Assembly (NCBI RefSeq): GCF_018140925.1
Contig: NZ_CP073315.1
Span: 2,480,001-2,544,000, forward strand
DNA: 64,000 nt
Direction: 5' to 3'
DNA from: Psychrobacillus sp. INOP01
Lineage (GTDB): Bacteria; Bacillota; Bacilli; Bacillales_A; Planococcaceae
In this document: positions 25,695 through 34,214 of the stretch, piece after piece
Layout of the letters: every line of letters begins with the position of its first letter
How positions within the stretch are numbered: position 1 is the stretch's first letter
Translations under genes and position numbers: made by a program
The notes under the pieces: generated by a model
What the model saw: only the letters and a program-made list of their open reading frames with translations
What the model was told of the DNA's origin: nothing
Database searches by the model: none

Positions 25695-27410
25695 TTAAAC
25701 TAAAGATCCACCATTTTTTAAGTATTTTTCAATACCTTCAGCTGCACGATACGCAAGAGCTCCAACTGTGCCTGTAGGATTCATACCAGAATTATGCGGG
25801 AAAGCTGATGCACCAGGAACAAATACATTTTCACAATCCCACATTTGAAGGTAGTTGTTTAATGCGCTTGTTTTTGAATCAGCACCCATGATAACTCCGC
25901 CGGTGTTATGCGTTGTTTGATATTTTGTTGTATCCCAATCCTCTTGATCTCCTGGGGAATTAATGATGTCTGCTCCCATTTCTTCAAGAATCTTCGTTGT
26001 GATATCTCTAATATATTTCTGTTGATTTCTTTCATTGTCTTTATAGTTAAATGTCATACGTAATAATGGATCGCCGAATTGATCTTTGTACGTAGGGTCT
26101 AGGTCAATATAGTTTTCTTTGTTTGGCATAACTGAGCCTTGAGAACCTACTGATAAGCTGCGGTTCGTCCAATAAATAGATTCATCTTTAAACTCTTTAC
26201 CCCAAGTTGGTGTACCTTTAGGAACAGAATTATTGGAAATAGGGCGTTTCCCGTAATGGCCAAGTGCAATGTTACCACCGTGAATAAAATTCAGATCGGT
26301 ATGATCAAAATTGTCTCCATTAAAATCGTCTATTACTCCAGCTAGTGAACCTGTACCTGCATATAAATTAAATTCTTTCTCCTTAAAGAAACCTGTTGAA
26401 GCAGCTGACGTCATTTGGTAAGCATAGTTCTTTCCGATTACGCCAGTTCCCGACTCTGGATTATAAGGACTTCCAAGTTGAGAGTTTAATAGAATTCTAA
26501 TGTTATTAAGTGCATATGCTGATACAACAACAACGTCTGCTTCTTGGATATATTCTTCCCCTGTGCGTGTATCAACATATAAAACTCCAGTAGCTTTTCC
26601 GTTTGTATGGAGAACTTTACGGACAACGCAGTGAGTTCTTACTTCGAAATTACCCGTTTCTTTTGCCACTGGTAAAACAGTTACGACTGGAGACGCTTTT
26701 GCTCCATATTCACAGCCAAAACGCTCACAGAAACCGCAATATTGACATGCTGCTCTTGAAATTCCATCTGGATTTGTGTAGCTTTCAGAAAGAGTAGCTG
26801 CCGGTGCAATATAAGGATGATATCCTAATTTTTTTGAGGCTTCCTTAAACATTTTCATAGAAGGTGTCTCTTTTAGCGGAACTGTAGGGTATTTAACTTC
26901 AGGGACTTCTGGATGAGGATTAGTTTCACCAGAGATACCAGCCATTGCCTCAAACTTTTCAAAATATGGTACTAATTCGTTGTAAGTAATACCCCAGTCC
27001 TGAAGGGGCATATCCGCTGGAATTTTATCTTTTCCATAACGTTCTACAGTTTTTGAGTAAATTTCAAAATCATAAGGGAAAAATCGGTATGTTAAGCCGT
27101 TCCAGTGTTCTCCCGAACCACCAACACCATCTCCGATTAAGAATGATCCATGTTGACGATAAGGTAGAGCTCTCTTTGAACGATCATGACGTACTGTCAA
27201 CGTCTCTTTGGAAAGGTCTTGCATCATTTCATTTCTTTGTTGATATCTTAGTTCATCGTGAACCATTAAGTAATCTTCCGTCTTTCTTTCTTTGCCGCGT
27301 TCTAAACCTACCACTTTATATCCTTTTTTAGTAAGTTCTGCAGCAATGATTCCACCGGTCCAGCCCACACCTGCTAATACTATGTCTGTTTTTGGTAATT
27401 TTTTTGCCAT
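25695..27410 (-). CDS. GMC-family flavoprotein oxidoreductase (gluconate 2-dehydrogenase alpha type), copy 1
   Basis: The 571-residue FAD enzyme oxidises sugars, sugar acids or polyols. The dinucleotide-binding GVGWTGGIIAAELTKKG motif is at residues 15-31. GDGVGGSGEHWNG (about 93), a cysteine-rich CQYCGFCERFGCEYG segment (about 222-236; possible iron-sulphur or structural site) and the C-terminal GMC block with FPHNSGMNPTGTVGALAYR and catalytic His/Asn (about 535-553) are present. It has no signal peptide, so export would depend on the Tat signal of its partner encoded just upstream (20 nt). Its paralogue is at 39081-40805. The substrate is unknown. Confidence 0.93.
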   Translation of the reverse strand: MAKKLPKTDIVLAGVGWTGGIIAAELTKKGYKVVGLERGKERKTEDYLMVHDELRYQQRNEMMQDLSKETLTVRHDRSKRALPYRQHGSFLIGDGVGGSGEHWNGLTYRFFPYDFEIYSKTVERYGKDKIPADMPLQDWGITYNELVPYFEKFEAMAGISGETNPHPEVPEVKYPTVPLKETPSMKMFKEASKKLGYHPYIAPAATLSESYTNPDGISRAACQYCGFCERFGCEYGAKASPVVTVLPVAKETGNFEVRTHCVVRKVLHTNGKATGVLYVDTRTGEEYIQEADVVVVSAYALNNIRILLNSQLGSPYNPESGTGVIGKNYAYQMTSAASTGFFKEKEFNLYAGTGSLAGVIDDFNGDNFDHTDLNFIHGGNIALGHYGKRPISNNSVPKGTPTWGKEFKDESIYWTNRSLSVGSQGSVMPNKENYIDLDPTYKDQFGDPLLRMTFNYKDNERNQQKYIRDITTKILEEMGADIINSPGDQEDWDTTKYQTTHNTGGVIMGADSKTSALNNYLQMWDCENVFVPGASAFPHNSGMNPTGTVGALAYRAAEGIEKYLKNGGSLV

Positions 27411-27430
27411 GTCTCATAAGCTCCCTTCGA

Positions 27431-28204
27431 TTAATGTTTATGTTGTGAATTCAAGCTTGTTGGTTCAATTTTTACAAATTCATCTTTTTCAATAATATTT
27501 GCGTAGCTCATTTGATGACCTGGGAAGTTTTTCATCTTCCATCCTGCCATATCTTTATTTCCGCCGTATAAAGGATCTGCATAAGCACCTTCAATAGTTG
27601 CACTTTTTAGTAAGGCAAAAAAGTAAGTAGAAGTTACAGCACCGTTTAAAGTGACTTCGCCTTCTTCAAACGCTTGTAAAATAGACACTTGCTCTTCCTC
27701 TGTAATTTCAGAGAATTTTGCTTTATATTGTTTTGCTGCTTCTGAATTTAACGCTTCAATACCTAAATTGAAAATTTGTTGTCTGTTTAGATGTGTTTGA
27801 TGTCCAAACAGTGATGAAGCTTCTGCTGGATAAAAAGGTGCAGACATATATTCTTTTGAATTCAGCCCCCAACTTCCAGCAAGCTGATGATCGATATAAT
27901 ATGTAACGAGTAATTCTTTAGCCCCTGGTCCAACCTCTGATTTGGGGAAAATTTGTTCTGCTGCTGCATCAATCGTATCGAATTGTGCCTTGTCGAAATA
28001 CATTAGTGCTTGGTTGAAATTTACTGCAGTTGCTGTAGAGTGAACACCTGTTTCATGAGTTTGAGTTGTTGAGTCTTTACCTAGTAAAGAACCAAGAGCT
28101 CCACCTAGGACAACCCCACCTACTGTTAACCCAGAATTCTTGATAAAGGTACGTCTTGATGAACGTTTGTCTAAGTATGGAGCATTTTTTTCCTGTTCTG
28201 ACAT
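27431..28204 (-). CDS. Gluconate 2-dehydrogenase subunit 3 family protein with Tat signal, copy 1
   Basis: The 257-residue partner subunit has a twin-arginine signal: DKRSSRRTFIKNSGLTVGG then VVLGGALGSLL (about 13-43). The subunit-3 domain follows (YFDKAQFDTIDAAAEQIFP, GAKELLVTYYIDHQLAGSWG, YADPLYGGNKDMAGWKMKNF). In known enzymes this gamma subunit chaperones the flavoprotein and carries it through the Tat system. The operon order is small membrane protein, this gene, GMC subunit. tatA is encoded divergently about 850 nt away. Its paralogue at 38284-39057 has the same length. Confidence 0.92.
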   Translation of the reverse strand: MSEQEKNAPYLDKRSSRRTFIKNSGLTVGGVVLGGALGSLLGKDSTTQTHETGVHSTATAVNFNQALMYFDKAQFDTIDAAAEQIFPKSEVGPGAKELLVTYYIDHQLAGSWGLNSKEYMSAPFYPAEASSLFGHQTHLNRQQIFNLGIEALNSEAAKQYKAKFSEITEEEQVSILQAFEEGEVTLNGAVTSTYFFALLKSATIEGAYADPLYGGNKDMAGWKMKNFPGHQMSYANIIEKDEFVKIEPTSLNSQHKH

Positions 28205-28283
28205 AATATAACCTCCAGTGTAAATTAGTAAAAAATGGATGTAGTTGTTTATTTAGGTAAATAATAAACGAAAAATATGCTCA

Positions 28284-28541
28284 TTAATGAACAATGGTAT
28301 GCCAGTTGTAAACTAATGAGAATAAAATGGTATAAACCAATAAAGAAGCAATAAAATATATATGTTTTGTTCCTGTCCAGCAAAGAACGATGATAGCTAG
28401 TCCAATACCTGAACCTAATAATGCAAACCAAGGAAATTCATTGTTATAGAAAAAAAGACCTAGTGATAAGTCAGCTGCTATAAATAATGCAAAAAGAACT
28501 TGATTCAAGAGTTTTAATTCTTCTAAATTATATTGAGTCAC
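28284..28541 (-). CDS. Small three-helix membrane protein of the GMC oxidoreductase cassette, copy 1
   Basis: The 85-residue protein starts MTQYNLEELKLLNQ and has three hydrophobic helices (about 13-30, 36-55, 60-80), with FPWFALLGSGIGLAIIVLCW at the centre. It begins at GTG 28541 with AAAAGGAG upstream. A homologue of the same length opens the second cassette (37951-38208), so the association with the oxidoreductase pair is conserved. Known three-component enzymes have a multihaem cytochrome c subunit instead; none is encoded here. A role as membrane anchor or electron-transfer partner is an inference. I do not recognise a named family. Confidence 0.75.
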   Translation of the reverse strand: MTQYNLEELKLLNQVLFALFIAADLSLGLFFYNNEFPWFALLGSGIGLAIIVLCWTGTKHIYFIASLLVYTILFSLVYNWHTIVH

Positions 28542-28809
28542 TTTTGTTCTCCTTTTACTAATAAACTATTTAAAATGTTACTATACAAAACAACCGTTAC
28601 CCAGTTTACTCCTTTTTTTTCACATTTTCTACACATTTGTAATGAAAATAAAATATAATTTTATTCTGAAAATAACATTAAATTACTTTTTTCTACAAAT
28701 AAATGGGAAGGATATAGCGTGTTAGTGGTACAAAAAAACTAATTTCATCTCTCTATAGACTTGCTAAAGGACTAGGTACAAACAAAGTTATCTTAGAGGA
28801 GGAGACAGC

Positions 28810-28899
28810 ATGCCAAATATCGGCGTACTGGGTTTACAAATTTTTTTAAAGAAGCGAGAAAGTACATATTTGTTGTTCCTGTCCAGCAAAGAACTATAA
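28810..28899 (+). pseudogene. Truncated tatA fused to a fragment of the small-membrane-protein gene
   Basis: After GAGGAGG, the frame MPNIGVLGLQ repeats the first codons of tatA at 29049, including the leader. It diverges after nine codons. The stretch GTTCCTGTCCAGCAAAGAAC (about 28876-28895) then copies a segment inside the small membrane gene (about 28372-28391). The remaining 29-codon frame is a chimera from a duplication followed by an internal deletion. It is unlikely to make a functional product. Confidence 0.6.
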
Positions 28900-29048
28900 T
28901 AATTTTATATAACTATGTATTTACAAATTGGAACGAAGGAGTATAATGTGTAATTGTTACAAAACAACCAATACTTTTTGTAAGGAAACAACTATTAAGT
29001 AAAAGCCACATGATCATTATATATACTCAGTTATGAGGAGGAAACACT

Positions 29049-29252
29049 ATGCCAAATATCGGCGTACCCGGTTTAATAATTATTTTAATCATTGCATTAA
29101 TCGTATTCGGACCATCTAAATTACCTCAACTAGGTAAAGCAGTTGGACAAACATTAAAAGAATTTAAAAACTCAACAAAAGATATTGTTGACGAAGTAGC
29201 AGATGAATTTAGATTAGATGATAAAGAAACAGACGATAAAAAGAAAATTTAA
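29049..29252 (+). CDS. tatA: Twin-arginine translocase subunit TatA
   Basis: The 67-residue protein has one N-terminal transmembrane helix (about 6-21, [17 protein letters not shown]). The conserved [21 protein letters not shown] hinge and amphipathic helix are present (short form [10 protein letters not shown]), followed by an acidic/basic tail. It is the pore-forming Tat component. tatC is not in the window. It lies next to the operon whose subunit 3 carries a twin-arginine signal, which suggests a dedicated supply of TatA for that enzyme. It has a strong GAGGAGG site and a terminator 5 nt after the stop. Confidence 0.95.
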   Translation: MPNIGVPGLIIILIIALIVFGPSKLPQLGKAVGQTLKEFKNSTKDIVDEVADEFRLDDKETDDKKKI

Positions 29253-29255
29253 TAT

Positions 29256-29291
29256 AAAAAGCCAACTATTTTATAATAGTTGGCTTTTTTA
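29256..29291. terminator. Terminator after tatA
   Basis: Arms AAAAAGCCAACTATT and AATAGTTGGCTTTTT; bidirectional in form, shared with the convergent ABC ATPase gene. Confidence 0.88.
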
Positions 29292-29366
29292 TTTATGATC
29301 ATATACGGTGGCAGATTCAAAATTAGTTCTGAAATGTATTAGATGCGTTACCTCTATTTACCAACC

Positions 29367-31106
29367 CTAATTTTTCGGAATAGCTACCCAATGCTCTGGG
29401 TATACCTCCACTAACTCGGATTGACTTAATTGGTATTTGTCTATTTCTAAATTTTCTTCCATAAGGGACCGTTTTTTCTTTGCTTCAATTTTAGGGTCTG
29501 GAATTGGAATTGCAGCTAGTAATGACTTTGTATAAGGGTGCTGAGGATTAGAATATAACTCCTCACTTTCTGCAAGCTCTACAATTTTTCCTGAGTACAT
29601 AACTGCTACTCTATCACTAATATGCTTGACCATTGATAAGTCATGCGCAATAAATAAATAAGTAAGTCCCAAACGATGTTGGAGGTCCTCTAGCAACTCG
29701 ACGATTTGTGATTGTATAGAGACATCTAAAGCAGACAATGGTTCATCGCAAACGATAAAATCAGGTTCTACAGCAAGTGCACGAGCAATTCCAATTCTTT
29801 GACGTTGTCCACCAGAAAATTCATGTGGATAACGCATTGCATGTTCAGGTTTTAGACCTACCATAATGAGTAATTCTTCCACACGCTTTTTTCTTTCCTC
29901 ATTGCTTTTACTTAAACGATGTATATCTAGAGCTTGCCCGATTATATCCAGCACTTTAAATCGTGGATTTAATGAAGAATAGGGATCCTGAAAAATCATT
30001 TGCATATGCCGGCGCATTGTTTTCATTTCATTTTTACTAAGTCTATTTATCGCTAAACCTTGATATAATACGTCGCCGTCTGTTGGTTCATGAAGCCGCA
30101 ATATTGCTCTGCCAGTTGTAGACTTACCTGAACCGGATTCTCCTACTAGCCCTAACGTTTCACCAGGTTTTATGAAAAAGCTAATATCATCGACAGCTTT
30201 TAGTACATTTCCTTTTCCTGAATCGAAATGCTGCTTAAGAGAGCGTACATCCAGTAGAGGCTTTCCGTCTTCTGCTCCAATTGAACGGAGAGAAGGGCGT
30301 TTAGGTTTTTTTTTCTGATCTAAACGTGGGAGAGCTTTGAGTAGCTTTTTTGTATATTCATGTTGAGGGTTTTCAAAGATTTCTTCCGTTGTCCCAGTTT
30401 CGACAATTTCCCCATCTTTCATGACTGCTACTCGGTCACACATCCCTGCAACTACACCTAAATCATGTGTGATTAAAATAATAGATGTTCCAAAACGGGT
30501 CTGCATGTCTTTCATCAGGTTTAATATTTGTGCTTGAATCGTGACATCAAGTGCAGTTGTAGGCTCATCCGCAATCAGTAGAGTAGGGCGACATGCCAAT
30601 GCTATCGCTATCATGACCCTTTGACGCATTCCTCCAGAAAATTCATGGGGATACTGATTGAACCGTTCTTTACTATTTTTAATCCCTACTAGCTTAAGTA
30701 GTTCAAGCGCTTGTTTTTTTGCTTCCTTTTTGGATAACTTTTGGTGTTTGATTAAACTTTCAGCTATTTGTTTTCCAATTCGAATAGTAGGATTTAGAGA
30801 GGTCATTGGGTCTTGGAAGATCATACTAATATCTTGACCTCGGATACTTTCCATCTCTTTTTCTGACTTGTTTATAAGATTTTCACCGAGAAATTCAATC
30901 TCGCCGTTTTTCAACAATGAAGGAGGGGAAGGGAGAAGTCTCATGATGGAACGAGCAGTAACACTCTTTCCACTACCGGATTCTCCAACAATCCCAATAG
31001 TTTCTCCTTTTTTCACTTCAAAACTGACACCTCGCACAGCTTCAAATTCCTTGTCGCTGGTTAGAAACGAGATATGTAAATCTTTTACCTTTAGAACCGT
31101 CTCCAA
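29367..31106 (-). CDS. Fused double ATP-binding protein of an oligopeptide-type ABC transporter
   Basis: Two complete ABC ATPases of the DppD and DppF type are joined in 579 residues. The first (about 1-260) has [12 protein letters not shown]-type [13 protein letters not shown] and [12 protein letters not shown]. The second (about 275-545) has [33 protein letters not shown] and [12 protein letters not shown]. Both have oligopeptide-family C-terminal tails. It starts at TTG 31106 with AGGTG upstream. It is divergent from the permease genes, which share the 126-nt gap. It energises import through the permeases at 31233-34188. Confidence 0.94.
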   Translation of the reverse strand: METVLKVKDLHISFLTSDKEFEAVRGVSFEVKKGETIGIVGESGSGKSVTARSIMRLLPSPPSLLKNGEIEFLGENLINKSEKEMESIRGQDISMIFQDPMTSLNPTIRIGKQIAESLIKHQKLSKKEAKKQALELLKLVGIKNSKERFNQYPHEFSGGMRQRVMIAIALACRPTLLIADEPTTALDVTIQAQILNLMKDMQTRFGTSIILITHDLGVVAGMCDRVAVMKDGEIVETGTTEEIFENPQHEYTKKLLKALPRLDQKKKPKRPSLRSIGAEDGKPLLDVRSLKQHFDSGKGNVLKAVDDISFFIKPGETLGLVGESGSGKSTTGRAILRLHEPTDGDVLYQGLAINRLSKNEMKTMRRHMQMIFQDPYSSLNPRFKVLDIIGQALDIHRLSKSNEERKKRVEELLIMVGLKPEHAMRYPHEFSGGQRQRIGIARALAVEPDFIVCDEPLSALDVSIQSQIVELLEDLQHRLGLTYLFIAHDLSMVKHISDRVAVMYSGKIVELAESEELYSNPQHPYTKSLLAAIPIPDPKIEAKKKRSLMEENLEIDKYQLSQSELVEVYPEHWVAIPKN

Positions 31107-31153
31107 CGTAAAACACCTACCTAATTATTTATGTGTAATTTAAACAAATATCA

Positions 31154-31182
31154 TTGACTAACTAAAATTTCCTATCTATACT
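31154..31182 (+). promoter_or_regulatory. Sigma-A promoter of the ABC permease operon
   Basis: TTGACT (31154-31159) and TATACT (31177-31182) are separated by 17 nt. Confidence 0.6.
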
Positions 31183-31232
31183 TTACTAAACCACTAGGAA
31201 TTATAATATATCAGAAAGGAGGTAAATAGTCG

Positions 31233-32678
31233 ATGGGATTGCATAAAGAACCATCGGTCAAGTTTGGTTTTTCTGATCATCTTTCATATGTTTTTGAAAA
31301 AATGATGAAGAGGACGTCATACAAATACTTGCTGTTAGTATTAGGATTCCCCTTACACCTTATTATTTTTTTCTTTTACCGATTAAAAAGAAAAAATGAT
31401 ACATATTTTACTATCCATAAAAAAATAAATGACTCTTTAAAAACAGCAGGGCTGAGAGAAAAATTATTAAGTGAATACAAGGAACAGTATGTTTGTAAAC
31501 TTGATTTCTTTCATGAAAAAGTGGATGAAAAGCAAATGAACATTGAAGTAGATAGGCTTGCACAAGAACGATACTCGAAAATACTTGTGGAAAAAATTGA
31601 GGATGAGTATGAACAGCAGGGCTTAGTAAAACTCAATTATATTTCATATTTTCGAAGTTTACTAAAAAAACCAGTGTTTTTGATTGTTTCATTTATCCCT
31701 GGAGTACTGATGTATATACTGCTGTTTTTGTTTAGTAATTTCTTTATTAAATTTATTTTCGAGCGCCTAGTTATGAGTGTTTTTGTTATTGTAGGTGTCT
31801 CAGTTTTAGTATTTACCATTTTGTATTTGTCACCTTTTGATCCTGCTGCGAATCTTTTGGGTGAAGCTGCAACGAAAGAGCAAATAGCCTCTTTTAATCA
31901 TACTTATGGTTTGGATCTGCCTTACTTGGCGCAATTATGGAATGCTGTAAAAGGGATTTTTACATTCGACTTAGGTGCTTCCTTTACTGGAAATGAAGAA
32001 GTAGCAGCAAGCATTGCTAATAAGTTTCCAATAACTTTAACAATTGCAATTTTTTCACTTTTAATGGCAATTGTTATTGCAATTCCAGTTGGAATCATTT
32101 CAGCTACTAGACAAAATACATTTTTAGATTATTCCTTTATGTTTATTGCATTAATTGGATTATCTATTCCTAATTTTTGGCAGGGCTTAATATTTATATT
32201 GAATTTCTCTATTAAAATGCAATGGTTACCTGCGACATATAATCCGCAGAATATGTTGTCGATTATTATGCCTGTAATAGTTTTAGGGACGGGGCTTACG
32301 GCTTCTGTTGCAAGAATGACTCGCTCCTCTATGCTAGAAATAATAAATGAAGATTATATTATTACGGCAAAGGCTAAAGGACTTAATGAAAGTCAAGTAT
32401 TATGGAAACATGCTATTGGTAACGCAATGATTCCTATTATTACAGTAATTGGCTTGTTGTTTGGGGATATGCTCGGGGGAGCAGCTGTTACTGAGAAAGT
32501 TTTCAATATTAGTGGTATAGGAAGCTATATTGTCGATAAGCAATTTATCCCTGACATTCCTGCCATTATGGGTGGGGTAATTTATATTGCTATAACAATT
32601 TCGTTAGTAAACGTGCTCATCGATATTTTGTATGCGTTTTTTGACCCTCGCATTCGATCTAAGATGAAGCAACTGTAA
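31233..32678 (+). CDS. Oligopeptide-type ABC permease, DppB family, with N-terminal extension
   Basis: The 481-residue permease is about 150 residues longer than usual DppB. The canonical part starts near residue 174 (FIFERLVMSVFVIVGVSVLV) and includes the family ISPFD-like LSPFDPAANLLG, ALIGLSIPNFWQGL and the EAA loop ARMTRSSMLEIINEDYIITAKAKG. The N-terminal extension has a hydrophobic segment (about 31-49), a charged soluble stretch (about 50-148) and another hydrophobic segment (about 151-171). An AAAGGAGG site precedes ATG 31233. The second permease starts 19 nt after its stop. Confidence 0.9.
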   Translation: MGLHKEPSVKFGFSDHLSYVFEKMMKRTSYKYLLLVLGFPLHLIIFFFYRLKRKNDTYFTIHKKINDSLKTAGLREKLLSEYKEQYVCKLDFFHEKVDEKQMNIEVDRLAQERYSKILVEKIEDEYEQQGLVKLNYISYFRSLLKKPVFLIVSFIPGVLMYILLFLFSNFFIKFIFERLVMSVFVIVGVSVLVFTILYLSPFDPAANLLGEAATKEQIASFNHTYGLDLPYLAQLWNAVKGIFTFDLGASFTGNEEVAASIANKFPITLTIAIFSLLMAIVIAIPVGIISATRQNTFLDYSFMFIALIGLSIPNFWQGLIFILNFSIKMQWLPATYNPQNMLSIIMPVIVLGTGLTASVARMTRSSMLEIINEDYIITAKAKGLNESQVLWKHAIGNAMIPIITVIGLLFGDMLGGAAVTEKVFNISGIGSYIVDKQFIPDIPAIMGGVIYIAITISLVNVLIDILYAFFDPRIRSKMKQL

Positions 32679-32697
32679 TTTAAAAGTAGGTGTAGAG

Positions 32698-34188
32698 GTG
32701 AATTCATTTAAAAAACATGCTTTGAAATTGTCTCAGGAGTATACACAAGCAAACTTTGCATGGGTTCTTTCTTTCGTAGTAAGCCTTGTTTTCCTCATCA
32801 ATAGTTTCAACTATAAAGAAGGAACGATTAATTCTCTTGTTTTTACTATATGTATAGTTTATGCCGTATTCACTATATATCAATTATTCCTAACCTGGAA
32901 AATTAAAAAAGATCTTTTGAAATACGGTGCAATACAACCTATTACAAGAAAGCTCGGATATATTCAACTTTTAAGTATATTGAGTGCGAATGTTTTTACA
33001 GCATCATTTGCTTTTAACTTGATTAAAAAGAAAAAAACACCAGAGTACACATTTGCAGTATATATGTTATTTACACAGCTTTTCGTAATTGCAGTCTCGG
33101 CTCTCAACCTATTTAAACCGTATGTTACAGATACTTTTTTGCCTGCAATGGGTACTCTGGTGGGAATCCTGATTTTTCAAATAGTAACTTTAATTCTTGT
33201 ATCGAAATATGTACAGGATGAATCTGCACCATCTTGGTTCCTTATCATTGCAGTATTATTAATTATTTCATCACTAACTGGTAATTTGTTTAATCTGTTA
33301 CTGGGTATTAGTTTAGTTGTTAAGGCTCGCAGCCACGATCGTTCTAGAATTATGAAGTGGAACACGATGTGGAATAAAATTACTCGGAATTCTACTGCGA
33401 TATTAGGAATGTTCTTCATCATACTTATGCTTTCTCTATCAGTTTGTAGCAAGTATACATTCGATTATGATATGGCGGTTGAAAATGACTATGGAAGTTT
33501 GTTACAAAAACCGAATTTAGAACATCCCTTTGGAACTGATGATTTTGGAAGGGACCTATTTTCTAGAATTATCTTTGGAGCAAGAATATCTCTTCTGGTA
33601 GGATTTGCTTCTACAATCATTCCCTTAATTATAGGAGGGTTCCTTGGAGCAATAGCGGGCTATTATACGAAACGTGCGGACAATATTATTATGCGATTAC
33701 TAGATATTTTGTATGCAATCCCAGGAATTTTGCTTGCTATAGCTATTATAGCTGCATTCGGAGCTAACACGATGAATCTAATATTAGCACTTAGTGTTGG
33801 CGCAATTCCAAGCTATGCACGGACGATGAGAGCAAACGTACTCATGGTATCGAACTATGAGTTTGTCGATTCTGCACGAGCGTTAGGAGCTTCTGACTCA
33901 TCTATTATTTTTAAGCAGATTGTACCGAATTCACTTGCGCCGATGATTGTTAAAGCGACTTTAACTATTGGTGGCGCTGTAATTGCAACGAGTAGCTTAA
34001 GTTTCCTTGGACTTGGAGTAGAACCACATATTCCAGAATGGGGAAATATTTTAAAAATAGGGAGTACTTATCTTGAATCGCATTCCTATCTAGCGATTAT
34101 ACCGGGGCTAGCAATTATAGGTCTTGTGTTATCTTTTAACTTTTTAGGAGATGGGTTACGAGATGCTTTTGATCCAAGGATGGATTAA
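32698..34188 (+). CDS. Oligopeptide-type ABC permease, DppC family, with multi-helix N-terminal extension
   Basis: The 496-residue permease carries about 200 extra residues, with five or six hydrophobic helices, before the canonical DppC part (from about 225). The core shows HPFGTDDFGRDLFSRIIFGA, LLDILYAIPGILLAIAI and the EAA loop RTMRANVLMVSNYEFVDSARALGA. It starts at GTG 32698. It lies between the DppB-type permease and the substrate-binding lipoprotein. The extension has no recognised domain and could add membrane helices to the transporter core. Confidence 0.88.
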   Translation: MNSFKKHALKLSQEYTQANFAWVLSFVVSLVFLINSFNYKEGTINSLVFTICIVYAVFTIYQLFLTWKIKKDLLKYGAIQPITRKLGYIQLLSILSANVFTASFAFNLIKKKKTPEYTFAVYMLFTQLFVIAVSALNLFKPYVTDTFLPAMGTLVGILIFQIVTLILVSKYVQDESAPSWFLIIAVLLIISSLTGNLFNLLLGISLVVKARSHDRSRIMKWNTMWNKITRNSTAILGMFFIILMLSLSVCSKYTFDYDMAVENDYGSLLQKPNLEHPFGTDDFGRDLFSRIIFGARISLLVGFASTIIPLIIGGFLGAIAGYYTKRADNIIMRLLDILYAIPGILLAIAIIAAFGANTMNLILALSVGAIPSYARTMRANVLMVSNYEFVDSARALGASDSSIIFKQIVPNSLAPMIVKATLTIGGAVIATSSLSFLGLGVEPHIPEWGNILKIGSTYLESHSYLAIIPGLAIIGLVLSFNFLGDGLRDAFDPRMD

Positions 34189-34214
34189 GTAAAAATATTG
34201 AGGAGGAAATGAAT

